Shown here: positions 52,413 through 64,000 of the stretch, in pieces
How the letters are laid out: each line of letters starts with the position of its first letter
Numbering within the stretch: the stretch's first letter is position 1
DNA from: Siphonodentalium dalli
Taxonomy: Eukaryota > Mollusca > Scaphopoda > Gadilida > Siphonodentaliidae
Length of the DNA stretch: 64,000 nt
Assembly (NCBI GenBank): GCA_032622095.1
Contig: CP136063.1
Location: forward strand, 23,996,987 to 24,060,986
Direction of reading: 5' to 3'
Notes under the pieces: generated by a model
The model's input: only the letters and a program-made list of their open reading frames with translations
Database searches by the model: none
Told to the model about the DNA's origin: nothing
Translations under genes and position numbers: made by a program

Positions 52413-55228
52413 TGACGTCGGTTTTTTTAAATTTCACGTGGTGGTCACCCGCGCGTCGTTGTTTCGTACAGGCTCACAGGCTGCCGTAAAGTGTACACAT
52501 GGAGTCTTGTTGATTGTGGTGGATCTCGAAATTCGATATATTGGTCGGTCTCTTCGATTATTTCTATAGTTAAGGTAAGATTATATTTAAATTGGCAAGA
52601 TATTCACCTTTGTGAGAATTTCCGTATCTATTTTGTATAAAACATGATTGAACGAAATAATAAACTTGATTTGGATTTTCTGATTCAACAATTCCCTGTC
52701 GCATAGTCATATATTTACATTTTAGAGTTGTGCGTTTATCTGGGTTTATCTGTTGTTTCTGTAGTCTATATGATACACATCTTTCCGAAACACAAAACCT
52801 GCTCGAAAATTGTCTTTATGTAAATTGACAAATTCAACTGTGTGGTGAAGACATTTACTGAACAAATGTGTGTTCATCACATACACACTATATATTATAC
52901 AGCGTGCTTTAAACCAGAACCACAATTTTATTATTTTGCACGGTAAGGTTCTCATGTTGATAAAGTAACGACGTTTTTTGTGTTTATATGGAATGCAGAT
53001 GAGAGGAAATATATACTGAGACCAGTGACGTGGCGACAGGGCGGATATTGGGAAGGGTGTGTCTATAACCCTATCCCAAACCTCGGTAAAATTTACTAAA
53101 AATTCCAACAGTTGGAAATTTCATGCCTGACGCAAAGTTACAAGTTTTACACCACATGCATTATAATAGGTTGAAATTGTTCTCTTTGTTTGATTTTTCA
53201 ACCAGTAATTAGTGGGAAATTTATAGTTTTTTTTAGACAAACAGTAGCATATTTTTCTACTTTTGGTAAAACAAAAATGGCCTCAAATGGCCATCGGGTG
53301 GAAGACTTCCATTTGGTTGGAAATTCTAATAGTTGGAAAGCTTGAGGTACCAATTGGAAAATTCAGAACGAGAGGGGGGTGTGCAAATATAATTCTACAA
53401 ATATGGTTCAAGGGGGATGGTGGGGTGTACTTCGACATGTGGAGGTGGACACCCCCCCCCCCCCACCAACGGCGACCACTGAGCCGCGTCCATGAATGAG
53501 ACCTGTGGCTGCCACTGAAATGCCCTAGTCGCATACTACGAAGTTCTATATGACATGTGGCACCCGGAATCACACAAAATGTGTGAAATTGGTGTTTCAA
53601 ATTAATTTCATTTGAATATGATGAGCATCACTGTTGCAATAAACCTTGAAATACGACAATGGACGATCAATGTACCAAGGGAAACAAATTGTTGGGTGGG
53701 TGGGGTATTTATTTATCAATTATATTGGTGGTTTACCAAGACGATGTGAAAAATTAACATGCATATTTTGGCTCCTCTGCTATGTATAACTTGCGTAAAT
53801 TTGGTTACCGAGGGAGGGGCCCGGGGGGGGGGGGGGTGATGTCGTATATCTAATACATATGTAGCCACCGTTTGTGTCCAAAACTTTAAATTGTGAAGAA
53901 TATTATGTCATTCAATAAATGTCATAGCAAATAATGAACTTAGAAATAATCTAAAATTATAAATACTGCAGAATAGTGAGATGTGTCATTAAAGTATTAT
54001 TAGCATTTGGACTAAGTGACGTACATGGGGAAGAGTTATCGTTTATACTATAAAAAAGGGGGGGGGGGCTTTTTTTCAAACTCGCCATGTTTCTCATATT
54101 ATAATCCTTATATATGAATGTATTGTGTTATATATAGCTACAATTCCTTATGTAAAATTGCAAATTTCCCGTGTCAAGATTGCGCTTAATGAGGCATCGA
54201 TCTGGCCATATAGATAAAGTAAAATATATTTATAAATTGTCCGAACATTCATTATGTGAAGCTATAATGAGTAGTACATGTATATATTTAGTATCTTTCA
54301 AAAACTATATTCCTTTCTGAAAATGCGCTCTTTAATGTATGAATTATAATACTGTTATAGATGTACATACAATGTATACTGTAAATAATATTCCCAATGG
54401 CATGTTATAAACAAAATAACTTCTCTGCTTACAGGTTGAATGGTTAAATCATGGCGGTCACGCGGTGTAACGTCGATGTAAATAACAAGATATGGACATG
54501 GCTGCCTTGGCAACGACGCAGATAAACTATAATCAACCAACCAAGAACCACGGTGGAACGTATGAGTTAGACACAAATTCCACAATCAATGATTTTGGTA
54601 TACATATGAAGTCATGTGCTGTAATTTGGTTTCTGTGCAAGAGGCGATTACATTCAAAAAGACTATCCTCTTTGGAGCCCTTAATTTTCTTGTATAATTC
54701 AAGGGATCTCAGAAAGCTTCAGTTAGTTTTAGAGCTTGTTCTTCTACACACGTGAGGGTGAGTCTGATGTAAGACAGCCAACCAGTAGCAATATTGTTCC
54801 AATACATTCAAGTTGAAGGAAAATTCTAGTTATTGATGTGAAACCCATTGATGGAACTGAAACATGCACGCTTATTTATAGTTTAAAGGATGACCTAAAT
54901 ATTACGTGAATGTGTTAAACGGCTGTTTGTTTTGTGTCTTTGTATTATTGATATTAAAGACTATAGCTATACTATATCATTCGTGATTTCTGCTGTGTAC
55001 ACAAAAGAAGGCCGCGGACCCCCGGGATATGCATGTTTGCTGTTTGATAAGTTAATATTCGAAAACGTCCAGCGCCGCACGTCAAGCATCAGTAGACTAT
55101 AACATTTCATATGTATGGCGGGAAAAAAAGGTCCAACGATAGCCGAACTATATGTTTGGCCAATACATATCGGTAAACACTCTTCGTTGAATATGATTTT
55201 TTTTTTGGCAGGATTAGCAGCCTATTGT
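52413..55228. other. Intergenic with long G/C homopolymers, no gene
   Basis: Homopolymer runs at 53,452-53,464 (C) and near 53,822 and 54,058 (G). Short frames across the region lack recognised domains. Confidence 0.4.
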
Positions 55229-55795
55229 TTGGATCGACCACACAAATTTGTACACATGTAATGAACACATATGTGTTGTCTTGCCCAACAGTATTGTGTA
55301 CAAGAACAATACAAAATAGTGTAATGGCGGTGAACACTATTGTTTGGATCAACCACACAAATGTGTACGCATGTGATTAACACATATGTGTAGTCTCGCC
55401 CAACAACATTGTGTACAATAACAATACAAATGTGTGTGGTAGCGGCGAACATATTGTTTCCTTAGTGCAAACATATTTGTGTCCATTCAACGAACAAATA
55501 AATGTGCTGGACCCAAACATCATTGTGTGTGTCAACTACACAACTTTGTAGGTCAGTAACCACACATAAACTGTTCATCTGCATCCACACAATCTTGTGC
55601 GCAACTTAGCACACATTTAATGTGTGCCTACAAAGAACAAGTTGTTTTGGTCGATCCACACAGTATGTTCGCCACCACAACACAACAGATGTGTGGTTAT
55701 TTGCCACACAATTCACCACACAATGTTGTTCTCGATCAAATGGCTACACAAACTGTGTGGTAACTGTGTGGTTCTACCACACAGTCGTTTTAAGA
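55229..55795. repeat. ~113-bp tandem repeat rich in CACA...TGTG dyads
   Basis: Units start GTTTGGATCRACCACACAAA at 55,229 and 55,342, with a diverged third from about 55,456 and fading copies to 55,795. Each contains AACACATATGTGT and ATTGTGTACAA dyads. Frames here are repeat artefacts. Confidence 0.7.
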
Positions 55796-55800
55796 GTGTA

Positions 55801-57520
55801 TCGACTTGAAATTTGGCATGTGAATGTATCTTGCGCCGGCTACAAATTATTCTCATACATATTTTGAATAGCCCGGACAACGTCGGGCTCATCGGCTAGT
55901 AATGTATATTTGACTTTGATAAGTCTTTTAGTCACCAGTACGCAAATCAAATCTTTATTACAACGACACAAATTAATGAGTAACACGCATAACACATATA
56001 CAACTTTTATATACAATATGCACACAATAAATATGGGATCCTGGATCCCTCCCTTCAAACGTGTTGTTTGTTTGTTTGGTTTTCATTGTTCCTTTTTTGT
56101 TTGTTCTTCTTTTGACCTAGTGTGTATATATAAGATTGTATTCTTCATCATGTTTTCAAATGTCCTTTTGACTATAGTTTTTTGACCTGCATGAGCTAAT
56201 TCAGCTGCCTTCCACAATGTATACACTTAAATTCAATAAGAGACGTCTCTAAAGACCATTTTCTAGAAAAATACAGACTGGATTCAAACGAGGGATGTTT
56301 TCTATTGACAAGAGCCCATGAAACTGTTCGTGCTAAAGATTAGCCCAGTGACATTTTGGGATAATGCGCTCATGTAGTCATTTATATTTGTCATAGATAA
56401 ACGTGGGAAATTGCTAGGTTTAGTTTGGCATTGAGGTGTATGAGTTGCTTTAACGAGAGATGTGGTGGCAGGGTGGTTGTACTGTAGTGTTCCGCGGAAT
56501 CCGCCCCTCCAACTTTGGTGAACATATTCAACATTTTGAAATCCCATGCAGTGACACAGCAACAGTTGGAAACTACGTGTATAGATTGAAATTGTTGTGA
56601 CAGTTTGGTGTATTGGTGTGGTTGCTCCACTACGTGTCACGTGCGATCATATTAAATTGCTGATCATCATGTATACCTAGGTCATTGTGCAGAATACACA
56701 AAATTTCATAAGTTCTAATATTTCCTAAATAGTCTGTTAACCAGCCCATTATCTAACATATTCCATACCACTTATGTTAGTCTACTTAAGCAACTTACTT
56801 CTAGTATACTAAACTAGCTGAAACAGGCTCCCTTTGGCAGCTTATATTCAGCATTTTGATTTATATATATTGTTCAATATACATATTTAACGATTGAGTT
56901 CCTTGCTAAATTTAGCAAAACCAATTTAATGTTTTTTAATTAAATATTTAAAAAAAAAATAATACCATTATAACATCCGCCATGGTACCCCGAGTCACCA
57001 TGGATATTTTAGGTGTTGTGAGAGTAACAGATCATATGAGTTGATAGACATGCAAATATTTCACTGAATGGCTTGATGCACTGATGAACAGTGTGATGAC
57101 AGTTATATTCTCGCCATTGATAGTCACATTAATGTTTGAAGCAGTTGCTCGCTCTTTTTCCATGCACACACTTATCTTAGCTTTAGTTACATCAAGACAA
57201 GTTTATTTATTACAGTATTACATTCTCGAAGCTTCTTTCCGAGGGTGTCGGGGAGGATAGTGCCTTAATATACGGCTTTAATAACAATATATGCCATAAA
57301 ATGATTAAAATACTATAATGCATCCAGTTTGAAACGTCTGTCTCTCAGAAGATGCCCATAAACAAATAGAAAACAGCTGAAATCATAAAAAAAATATTTC
57401 GGTGTTTATGGCTCCCAGAATGCAGCAGAATTCAAACTAAAATGTATTTTCAATGAAAGGGGAATAACGCTATCTTTAAAATATGAGTTATTCCCCCTTG
57501 ATTGAAAAGAATACACTATG
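55801..57520. other. Intergenic, nothing recognised
   Basis: AT-rich. Overlapping minus frames near 56,302-56,640 have no recognised domain. A phrase near 56,965-57,000 (ACATCCGCCATGGTACCCCG) resembles 3383-3405, so a dispersed repeat is likely. Confidence 0.4.
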
Positions 57521-57529
57521 TGCAACAAA

Positions 57530-58900
57530 ACCAGATAAAATTTAAGCACAAAAACACGTCGGTAACAACAAAAATAACATGTTCACAGTTTATTACACCG
57601 GATAAGTTGATAATACAATGTTAGAGAGCTTCCTATTTCAAATGGTATATAATATGGCACATATCTTATATATGTAATCTGGAGGTTCATGGTATATAAT
57701 ATGGCACATATCTTATATATGTGATCTGGGGGTTCGAAAATTAAGTGCACCTTTAAAAGTGGATTATCTCTTTGTAAACATGTATTATATAGTTACCGGG
57801 GTATAAAATATTAGATCTTAGTCGAAGACTCCTGTCCGGAAATGCTTCTATCAATTGATATTAATGTTATTTCGAATATTTTTATGGTAAAAATGTGTGG
57901 TTGTTTAGCTAACAAACAATAGTGGTTACTTTTAAAGGCCCACTTAATTTTCGAGTCTCCAATTATTTTGTTATAGTGACTTGATATACGGTTCTGCCAT
58001 AAAATATTATTAAATTACTTTAAGTCATCACTATTTGAAACAGCTGTGTTTTAGAAGATGCCCTCAGAGAAATAGAAAACTGCTGAAGACACCCCCTCTT
58101 GCACCCAGAATGCAACATAATTCAAACATTTTCAATGAAAAGGACGAACTATATCTTTAATATATAGAGTTATTCCCCCTGCATTGAAAATAATACTCGT
58201 TTTTACTTCAATCTTGATGACAAAATGGATTGGCAACTCAACAAAAACAACATTTCCACAGTTTATTACACCGGATAAGTTTATAATACAATGTTTTGGA
58301 GCTTCCTCTTTCAAATGATATACAATATGGCATATATTTTATATAAAGTAATCTGGGGGGGTTCGAAAATTAAGTGGGCCTTTAAAGATGGATTATCTCT
58401 TTAAATAACAAAATTTAAATAGTTGCGTGGGTATAAAATAATAGATATGAACTGAAGACCCCTGTCCGGAAAAGCTTCTATCAATTAATATTGATTTTAT
58501 TTCGAATATTAAATCGGGACCGTTTATGTTACTATTTTTAGAACAGACCATTCGGATGATACCATATTGCGATATGTGGCTACGCACCGATAGTCAAATG
58601 TCCCAGATTGATTGTTTGTATTGTTTTGTTCCACAGATATAAGCGATAATGAGTATAATTAACGTTTATTTGTGACAAAATTGCACAATAAAATTTCTGG
58701 TCTCTGTTAACAGTAACCACTATTGTTCGTTAGCTGAACAAACACACCTTTTTAGACCAGAAAATATTCGAAATAAAATGAATATTAATCGATAGAAGCA
58801 TTTCCGGATTTAAATCTAATATTTTATACCCTGGTAACTATATAATACATGTTTACAAAGAGATGATCCACCTTTAACAGAGACCAGAAATTTTATTGTG
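57530..58900. repeat. Nested copies of a dispersed repeat in both orientations
   Basis: Landmarks: CAGTTTATTACACCGGATAA (57,585; 58,258), TAATCTGG..GTTCGAAAATTAAGTG (57,720; 58,350), and CTGTCCGGAAA with GCTTCTATCAATT (57,832; 58,461), which recurs inverted at about 58,790-58,810. The same family occurs at 49,830-50,040. Confidence 0.65.
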
Positions 58901-58942
58901 TAATTCTCTTATATGCTTCACCAAACTGTTTGAATGACTAAC

Positions 58943-60102
<1,160 letters not shown>

Positions 60103-60900
60103 CCCAGGATTGTCCTGGATAATCAGTGTAGGCCTACCGGTATATTTAAATCAGAGTGTATTTAATACGGCCACATCATATATATAAAAATCTGATCTAA
60201 TCCTAATCGAATTTCATTAACACAATGTACCCGTAACAAGGGTCACGTGTCAATTGATCGACTGCCACGCCAAACAAACGACAATGGAAATGTCGAATTA
60301 AGTTGTTGAGTTTATAACATGCGTCATATTATCTTGTTTCATTCAGTAGAACCATTTACAAAACGATATAAATTCAAATGCAAAGTTTATTTGTACAAAA
60401 TCCAAAATAAGGATTGTGACCAACACAGAACAAATGCTATGTTACAATTATACAAGACCCCAACTGTCCAAACATTATCTACCACGTATCCGGGCCTAAT
60501 TCAGGGGACTCCCCCCACCCCATATTGAGAGCCCATTGTTTCCTAAGTTTGTTGGGATTGAGAGAGACTCAGTTGTGTTTTTGCGGAGATGGCCACATGT
60601 TTACTAATTTAAACGATTACAGAGGTTGAATGAGGGCCTGCCGGTCCGGATGGTCTTCCATGCGACGTGAGGCTCGATGGGATTCGACTCGAGCAGCAGA
60701 TGCCGGTGGTGTGTCGGCCCAGGCAATTGGGTAGATGGATGTGATGGGAGTCGACTCGAGCAGATGTGAATGGTGAATGGCGGTGATGTGCTCGATTGGA
60801 CACGGCTCGAGCGACAGATACTGGTGGTATGTCGGCCCAGCATCCGGTGGAATGAATTATGTATGGATGTGGTTCACGAGTTAGATCCGGACCAGCAGGC
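60103..60900. other. Intergenic; ~120-bp direct repeat at the right
   Basis: Phrases GACTCGAGCAG, CTGGTGGTATGTCGGCCCAG and GGATGTG repeat at about 60,670-60,765 and 60,795-60,870, with rising GC content. This may be the 3' flank of the DIRS-like element. Confidence 0.4.
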
Positions 60901-60903
60901 CCC

Positions 60904-62700
60904 GCCATATGACGAACTCACGCCATCGACGAGAAATCGGGGGCCAGGCCAGAGGGGATAAAGGAGAGGGGCCGGTACACACAGGGCACCCAAGGGAGGC
61001 GCGTCCGTGGCGAGGACAACAGTGGAGCAGAATAACGACTGTATGGTGCGGTAGCGAGAAGATAGCGGTGGATGGACGATGGAGATGCTACATCCGAACG
61101 GAAGTGGCTAGTCAAAGTAGAACTGGCCGTCGAACCGGAACCCAAGTTGGTCGAAAGCGGACGGGTGGATGGAAAGGGCGCGGTAGGCGGAAAAGGGGTC
61201 TCCCTTTCCGAGAAGGGCCCCATGACCGAGGTGCTGAACGATATGAACCGCGTCATCAAACCGCGAGTAGGAGACCGACGTGAATTCCGGTGTAATGAAG
61301 TCTATGCGCGAGGAACCAGATGGGTAGGAAAGGTGGTGGAGAAGGCGGAAATCGCCGGGTGTGGAATTAGGCGCCAAGAGGGGAGACACGGGGCGTGGGC
61401 AGGGCGCGGGACGGGAAGGGACCCGCCACGCGCCCATAGCTATTTCTTTAGCGAGTGATTCGCGGATGACATTGGGGCGACCGAGGCAGACCGGAGGGTC
61501 CGAGCATTGGATGGGGAGCGGGGGCCAGTGTGTTGTAGGTGGAAACCGGGTGAAGAACCAAGCCACAAGAGCGATTGCGCGGTGGGGATACAAGTCGAGC
61601 CAAAGCTTAAGCGGGAGGAGTTCGCTCGGCGAGTGAGCCAGACCGAAAGGGCCGACGGGTAGCGGGCGGTGGCTGGTGGGCGTGGAGTTTAGAATGAGAT
61701 GGAGCGTCACACAAGGAGCAAGCATGACTGGTGTACGTCGGTTGCCGGGTTGCCGAGGCTGATCTTGAGGAGCAGACGATGGCGCTGGTGGTACTGTGGG
61801 GAGGGTTGGCGAGAGACACAAGAGCCAGCTATTGTTGTCGATGTTGGCCCACGACAGCGATGGGCGAAGCGCGCGCTTGTTCCGGAGTTGTTCGACGGAA
61901 CGCGCCAGCCTAACCCCCCGAAATTCCACGCAGCCCAGCGGAACACTTGCATGTACTGTAATAGAGCGAGAACGTTCGCCGACGGGTGGTACTGAAGGTG
62001 GAGCGAGCTGAAAGTGAAGAACGAGTCCGTCCACTGACGATGTCCGCAATCGACGAAGCCGATGAGCGGGATCGGATGCCCAGTTGACCAGACGGAAGCA
62101 GACAAAACGGCTGTGCGGCTGTGAGCGAACCCCCGGGCGGCGGTTGGAGCGCAGCTAGGGGGACGTATTCGCCGCGAGCAATGCGGTGGCGAATCGTCTG
62201 AGGCACATGCGAGCCGAAACCGTCTGGGTCGAAACTGGCGGGGGCGGGCCCAAGCGCCCGGCCAGCTATGATCGAAATGACGTCATTAAATAGTTCATTA
62301 CCTCCAGTGAACGCTGGCCGGTCCCCGCCCCCAGGCAGAGATCGCAAGTTTGTGGGTGGCATCCGGGCGGTGGCACGTCGCTGAAGGCTGGTAATGGCAT
62401 GGAAGGACGACTGCAGGAAGAAGGCGCCGACTGATGCGGCGGAGGCGGTACAAGGCGATCGGTTCTAGTGCGGCTGTGATGTGAGCTGTCCGATGAAGGG
62501 CACTCGGACACCGAGTGAAGTGGGCTGCCGTCAGAGTATGAGACGATCCGAAACCCGGTCACCCCGAGGCGCAGTCTGAGGCGGAGCGGCGTGCGGGTGC
62601 CCGTGGCATTACCTAGGAAATGAAAAGAAAGTGAAATGGTCAGCGAACGAAGGTGACAATGGCTGGGAGTGCTAGAGCGGAGCAAGGCGCGTGGAGTGCG
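60904..62700 (-). pseudogene. DIRS-like (tyrosine-recombinase) retrotransposon gag-RT, degenerate
   Basis: Minus-strand frames in order: a gag-like part (GRALGPAPASFDPDGFGSHV, then FFTFSSLHLQYHPSANVLAL, then FRWAAWNFGGLGWRV, about 62,360-61,830) and an RT part (PNVIRESLAKEIAMG, FRLLHHLSYPSGSS, ALLGKGDPFSAYRALSIHP, ending in FRFDGQFYFD at 61,108). These are the characteristic DIRS-type gag C-terminal and RT N-terminal blocks. At least three frame changes and a stop right after FYFD break it, and the YxDD box, RNase H and tyrosine recombinase are not recognised. GC content is visibly higher than in the rest of the window. Confidence 0.8.
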
Positions 62701-64000
62701 GTTTCAGTGGCCAAGGGTAGCGGACAACGGGCGTGATGGCGTAACCAAATGGATGTGACGAAGTTATAAAGCACCTGATAGATATAACACATACAATGTT
62801 GATACAGACAAAGGGACTGGAGGACAAGTGCTGACTCACTTATGGGTGCCCCCTCTCACATATGTTATGACGCTGAAAATAAATAATAAGTGATGGCAAA
62901 GCAACCTGACCACCAAAAACAAGTTGAATAGACATACATATCACCGGACACCCCACCCCCGAGTTAGTCCTAAGTTTGTATAGAGATATATATATATATA
63001 CGTAAAGCCGAGTATGTGTGGTTCCATTGCTGGCTAGTACGTATCGTAATGTGGAAGAGTTAGTCAAAGGAATTCCGAATCGTCTCGCGTATGGAAGATT
63101 GTACAGCTAAGAAATTTCCCATATTTGCACAATCAGGTAGTGCGGAATCTTCAAATGCAAGGTAATTGAATAAAGAAATATGGTAAGGAAGTAATTGATT
63201 TAATAGATGAATTCCTGTGATTGAATGGAGGTGGCGGCCAAAGAATAATGAAAGGCATTTACGTTACCGTTCCATTGGTGCAGTTGATTGAATTGGCAAT
63301 GTGAACGGATAGCAAGTTGCCACATTCACAGAGGAATCGACGGTGAAATATATGGGCAGGCCGCATTCCGACAGAGGAATACGGTGGTGGTACGGGTGTT
63401 GTAGGCGTAATGGTGTGTACATAACAATGGGGGCTCTCGAATCGAAAATGTTGGTTGTATTCCAGTATAGTCCACAGCGGGCGTGATGGCTACGAGAGAA
63501 GTCAAGAGGTAGCCATTGGGCTAACTAATTATTTACTCTTTCTATGCCGGAGAGAATTAATTATCTCAGTGTAAGGACTACTCGGCGATGAGTATTTCTC
63601 GTTCTAACGCCGGGTGTACACAGTGTTCAAAGTATGCAAGCACATAGAGTTATATAAAATGTTGTTGTTGCTGTTGTTGTCGTCGTCGTAATCAACAAAG
63701 AAACGAAGACATGAAACGCCCTTTATTAATTAATGAATGAATTATTTAATTAGCCCGGTGCAGAAATGTTCCATGAATTCCAGGGTGGCGGAGTTTCTAT
63801 CTATGGGTCCAAAGTTCCATCGCCATAAGCACATTGAGTTAAGAAAATGTCATGCTATTGGATGGGGTAACGTTCATGACAATTTCAAAGAACTGATCCG
63901 AATATTTGACTACTCGTCGATGCGTATTATATGGGACTATGAGGCCGATATGAGTACAGTCTAATAGGACCTAATTGTAACTAAGTATTTGCCCGTGCTA
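62701..64000. other. Intergenic to window end; short microsatellite
   Basis: (TA)n near 62,986-63,000 and (GTT/GTC)n at 63,661-63,690. The 75-aa frame at 63,737-63,964 has no recognised domain, so I leave it uncalled. Confidence 0.4.

Noticed and set aside
56302-56640. 112-aa minus-strand frame
   Set aside because: Two overlapping frames on the same strand, no motif, no exon signals.
60604-61458. Plus-strand open frames in the GC-rich region
   Set aside because: They are antisense shadows of the DIRS-like pseudogene produced by high GC.
63661-63690. (GTT/GTC)n stretch as a coding repeat
   Set aside because: Simple microsatellite, not part of a convincing reading frame.

Overview
The window looks like nuclear DNA from an invertebrate animal. 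It is AT-rich, full of repeats and mobile elements, and shows no convincing host gene. The non-LTR and DIRS-like retroelement remains, hAT/Tc1-type MITEs, a tRNA-derived SINE, C2H2 zinc-finger debris and a Polinton/Maverick-type element together suggest a marine invertebrate, possibly a mollusc or another lophotrochozoan. The species cannot be named from the sequence.

Layout: 0-10.8 kb holds a 5'-truncated LINE, a second LINE scrap, a hAT-type element (4459-5319) with a SINE nested inside it, a TIR element (7261-8152) and short tandem repeats. 10,863-37,172 is one composite Polinton/adintovirus-like element inserted in a host minisatellite. It has AGTAGTAATG termini and a 6-bp target duplication, GGGGTT, only at its outer ends. 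37-41 kb is repeat-rich with no clear gene. 41.5-46.4 kb is a giant foldback element whose arms are 340-bp tandem repeats. 46.4-58.9 kb carries MITEs and degenerate inverted or tandem repeats. 58.9-60.1 kb is a decayed C2H2 zinc-finger array. 60.9-62.7 kb is a GC-rich DIRS-like retroelement pseudogene.

The Polinton composite has two parts joined by a single shared palindromic terminal unit. Part A (10.86-14.83 kb) is a deletion derivative that keeps only the capsid and protease end: a penton-like fragment, a basic minor-capsid-like protein, a double-jelly-roll-like capsid protein, a 152-aa protein and an adenain-like protease. All of these are open except the penton. Part B (14.83-37.17 kb) has an OTU-like gene, a Rep-helicase fragment, a small basic gene, a family-B DNA polymerase cut by a 6.8-kb insertion, an A32-like ATPase, two paralogous GG-motif proteins, a coreless integrase with its chromodomain, a small membrane protein, penton, minor capsid, capsid protein and protease. 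In B the polymerase, capsid gene, protease and others are broken, so the element as it stands is not autonomous.

The most unusual signals are: (1) the terminal palindromes of A and B are in opposite orientations (flip/flop) although their flanks are not; (2) there are three perfect histone-mRNA-type 3' stem-loops behind coding sequences in the left part of B; (3) a CRESS/parvo-like Rep helicase fragment lies in the same element; (4) a promoter-like module is shared by several genes and locally amplified; (5) the integrase lacks its catalytic core in frame.
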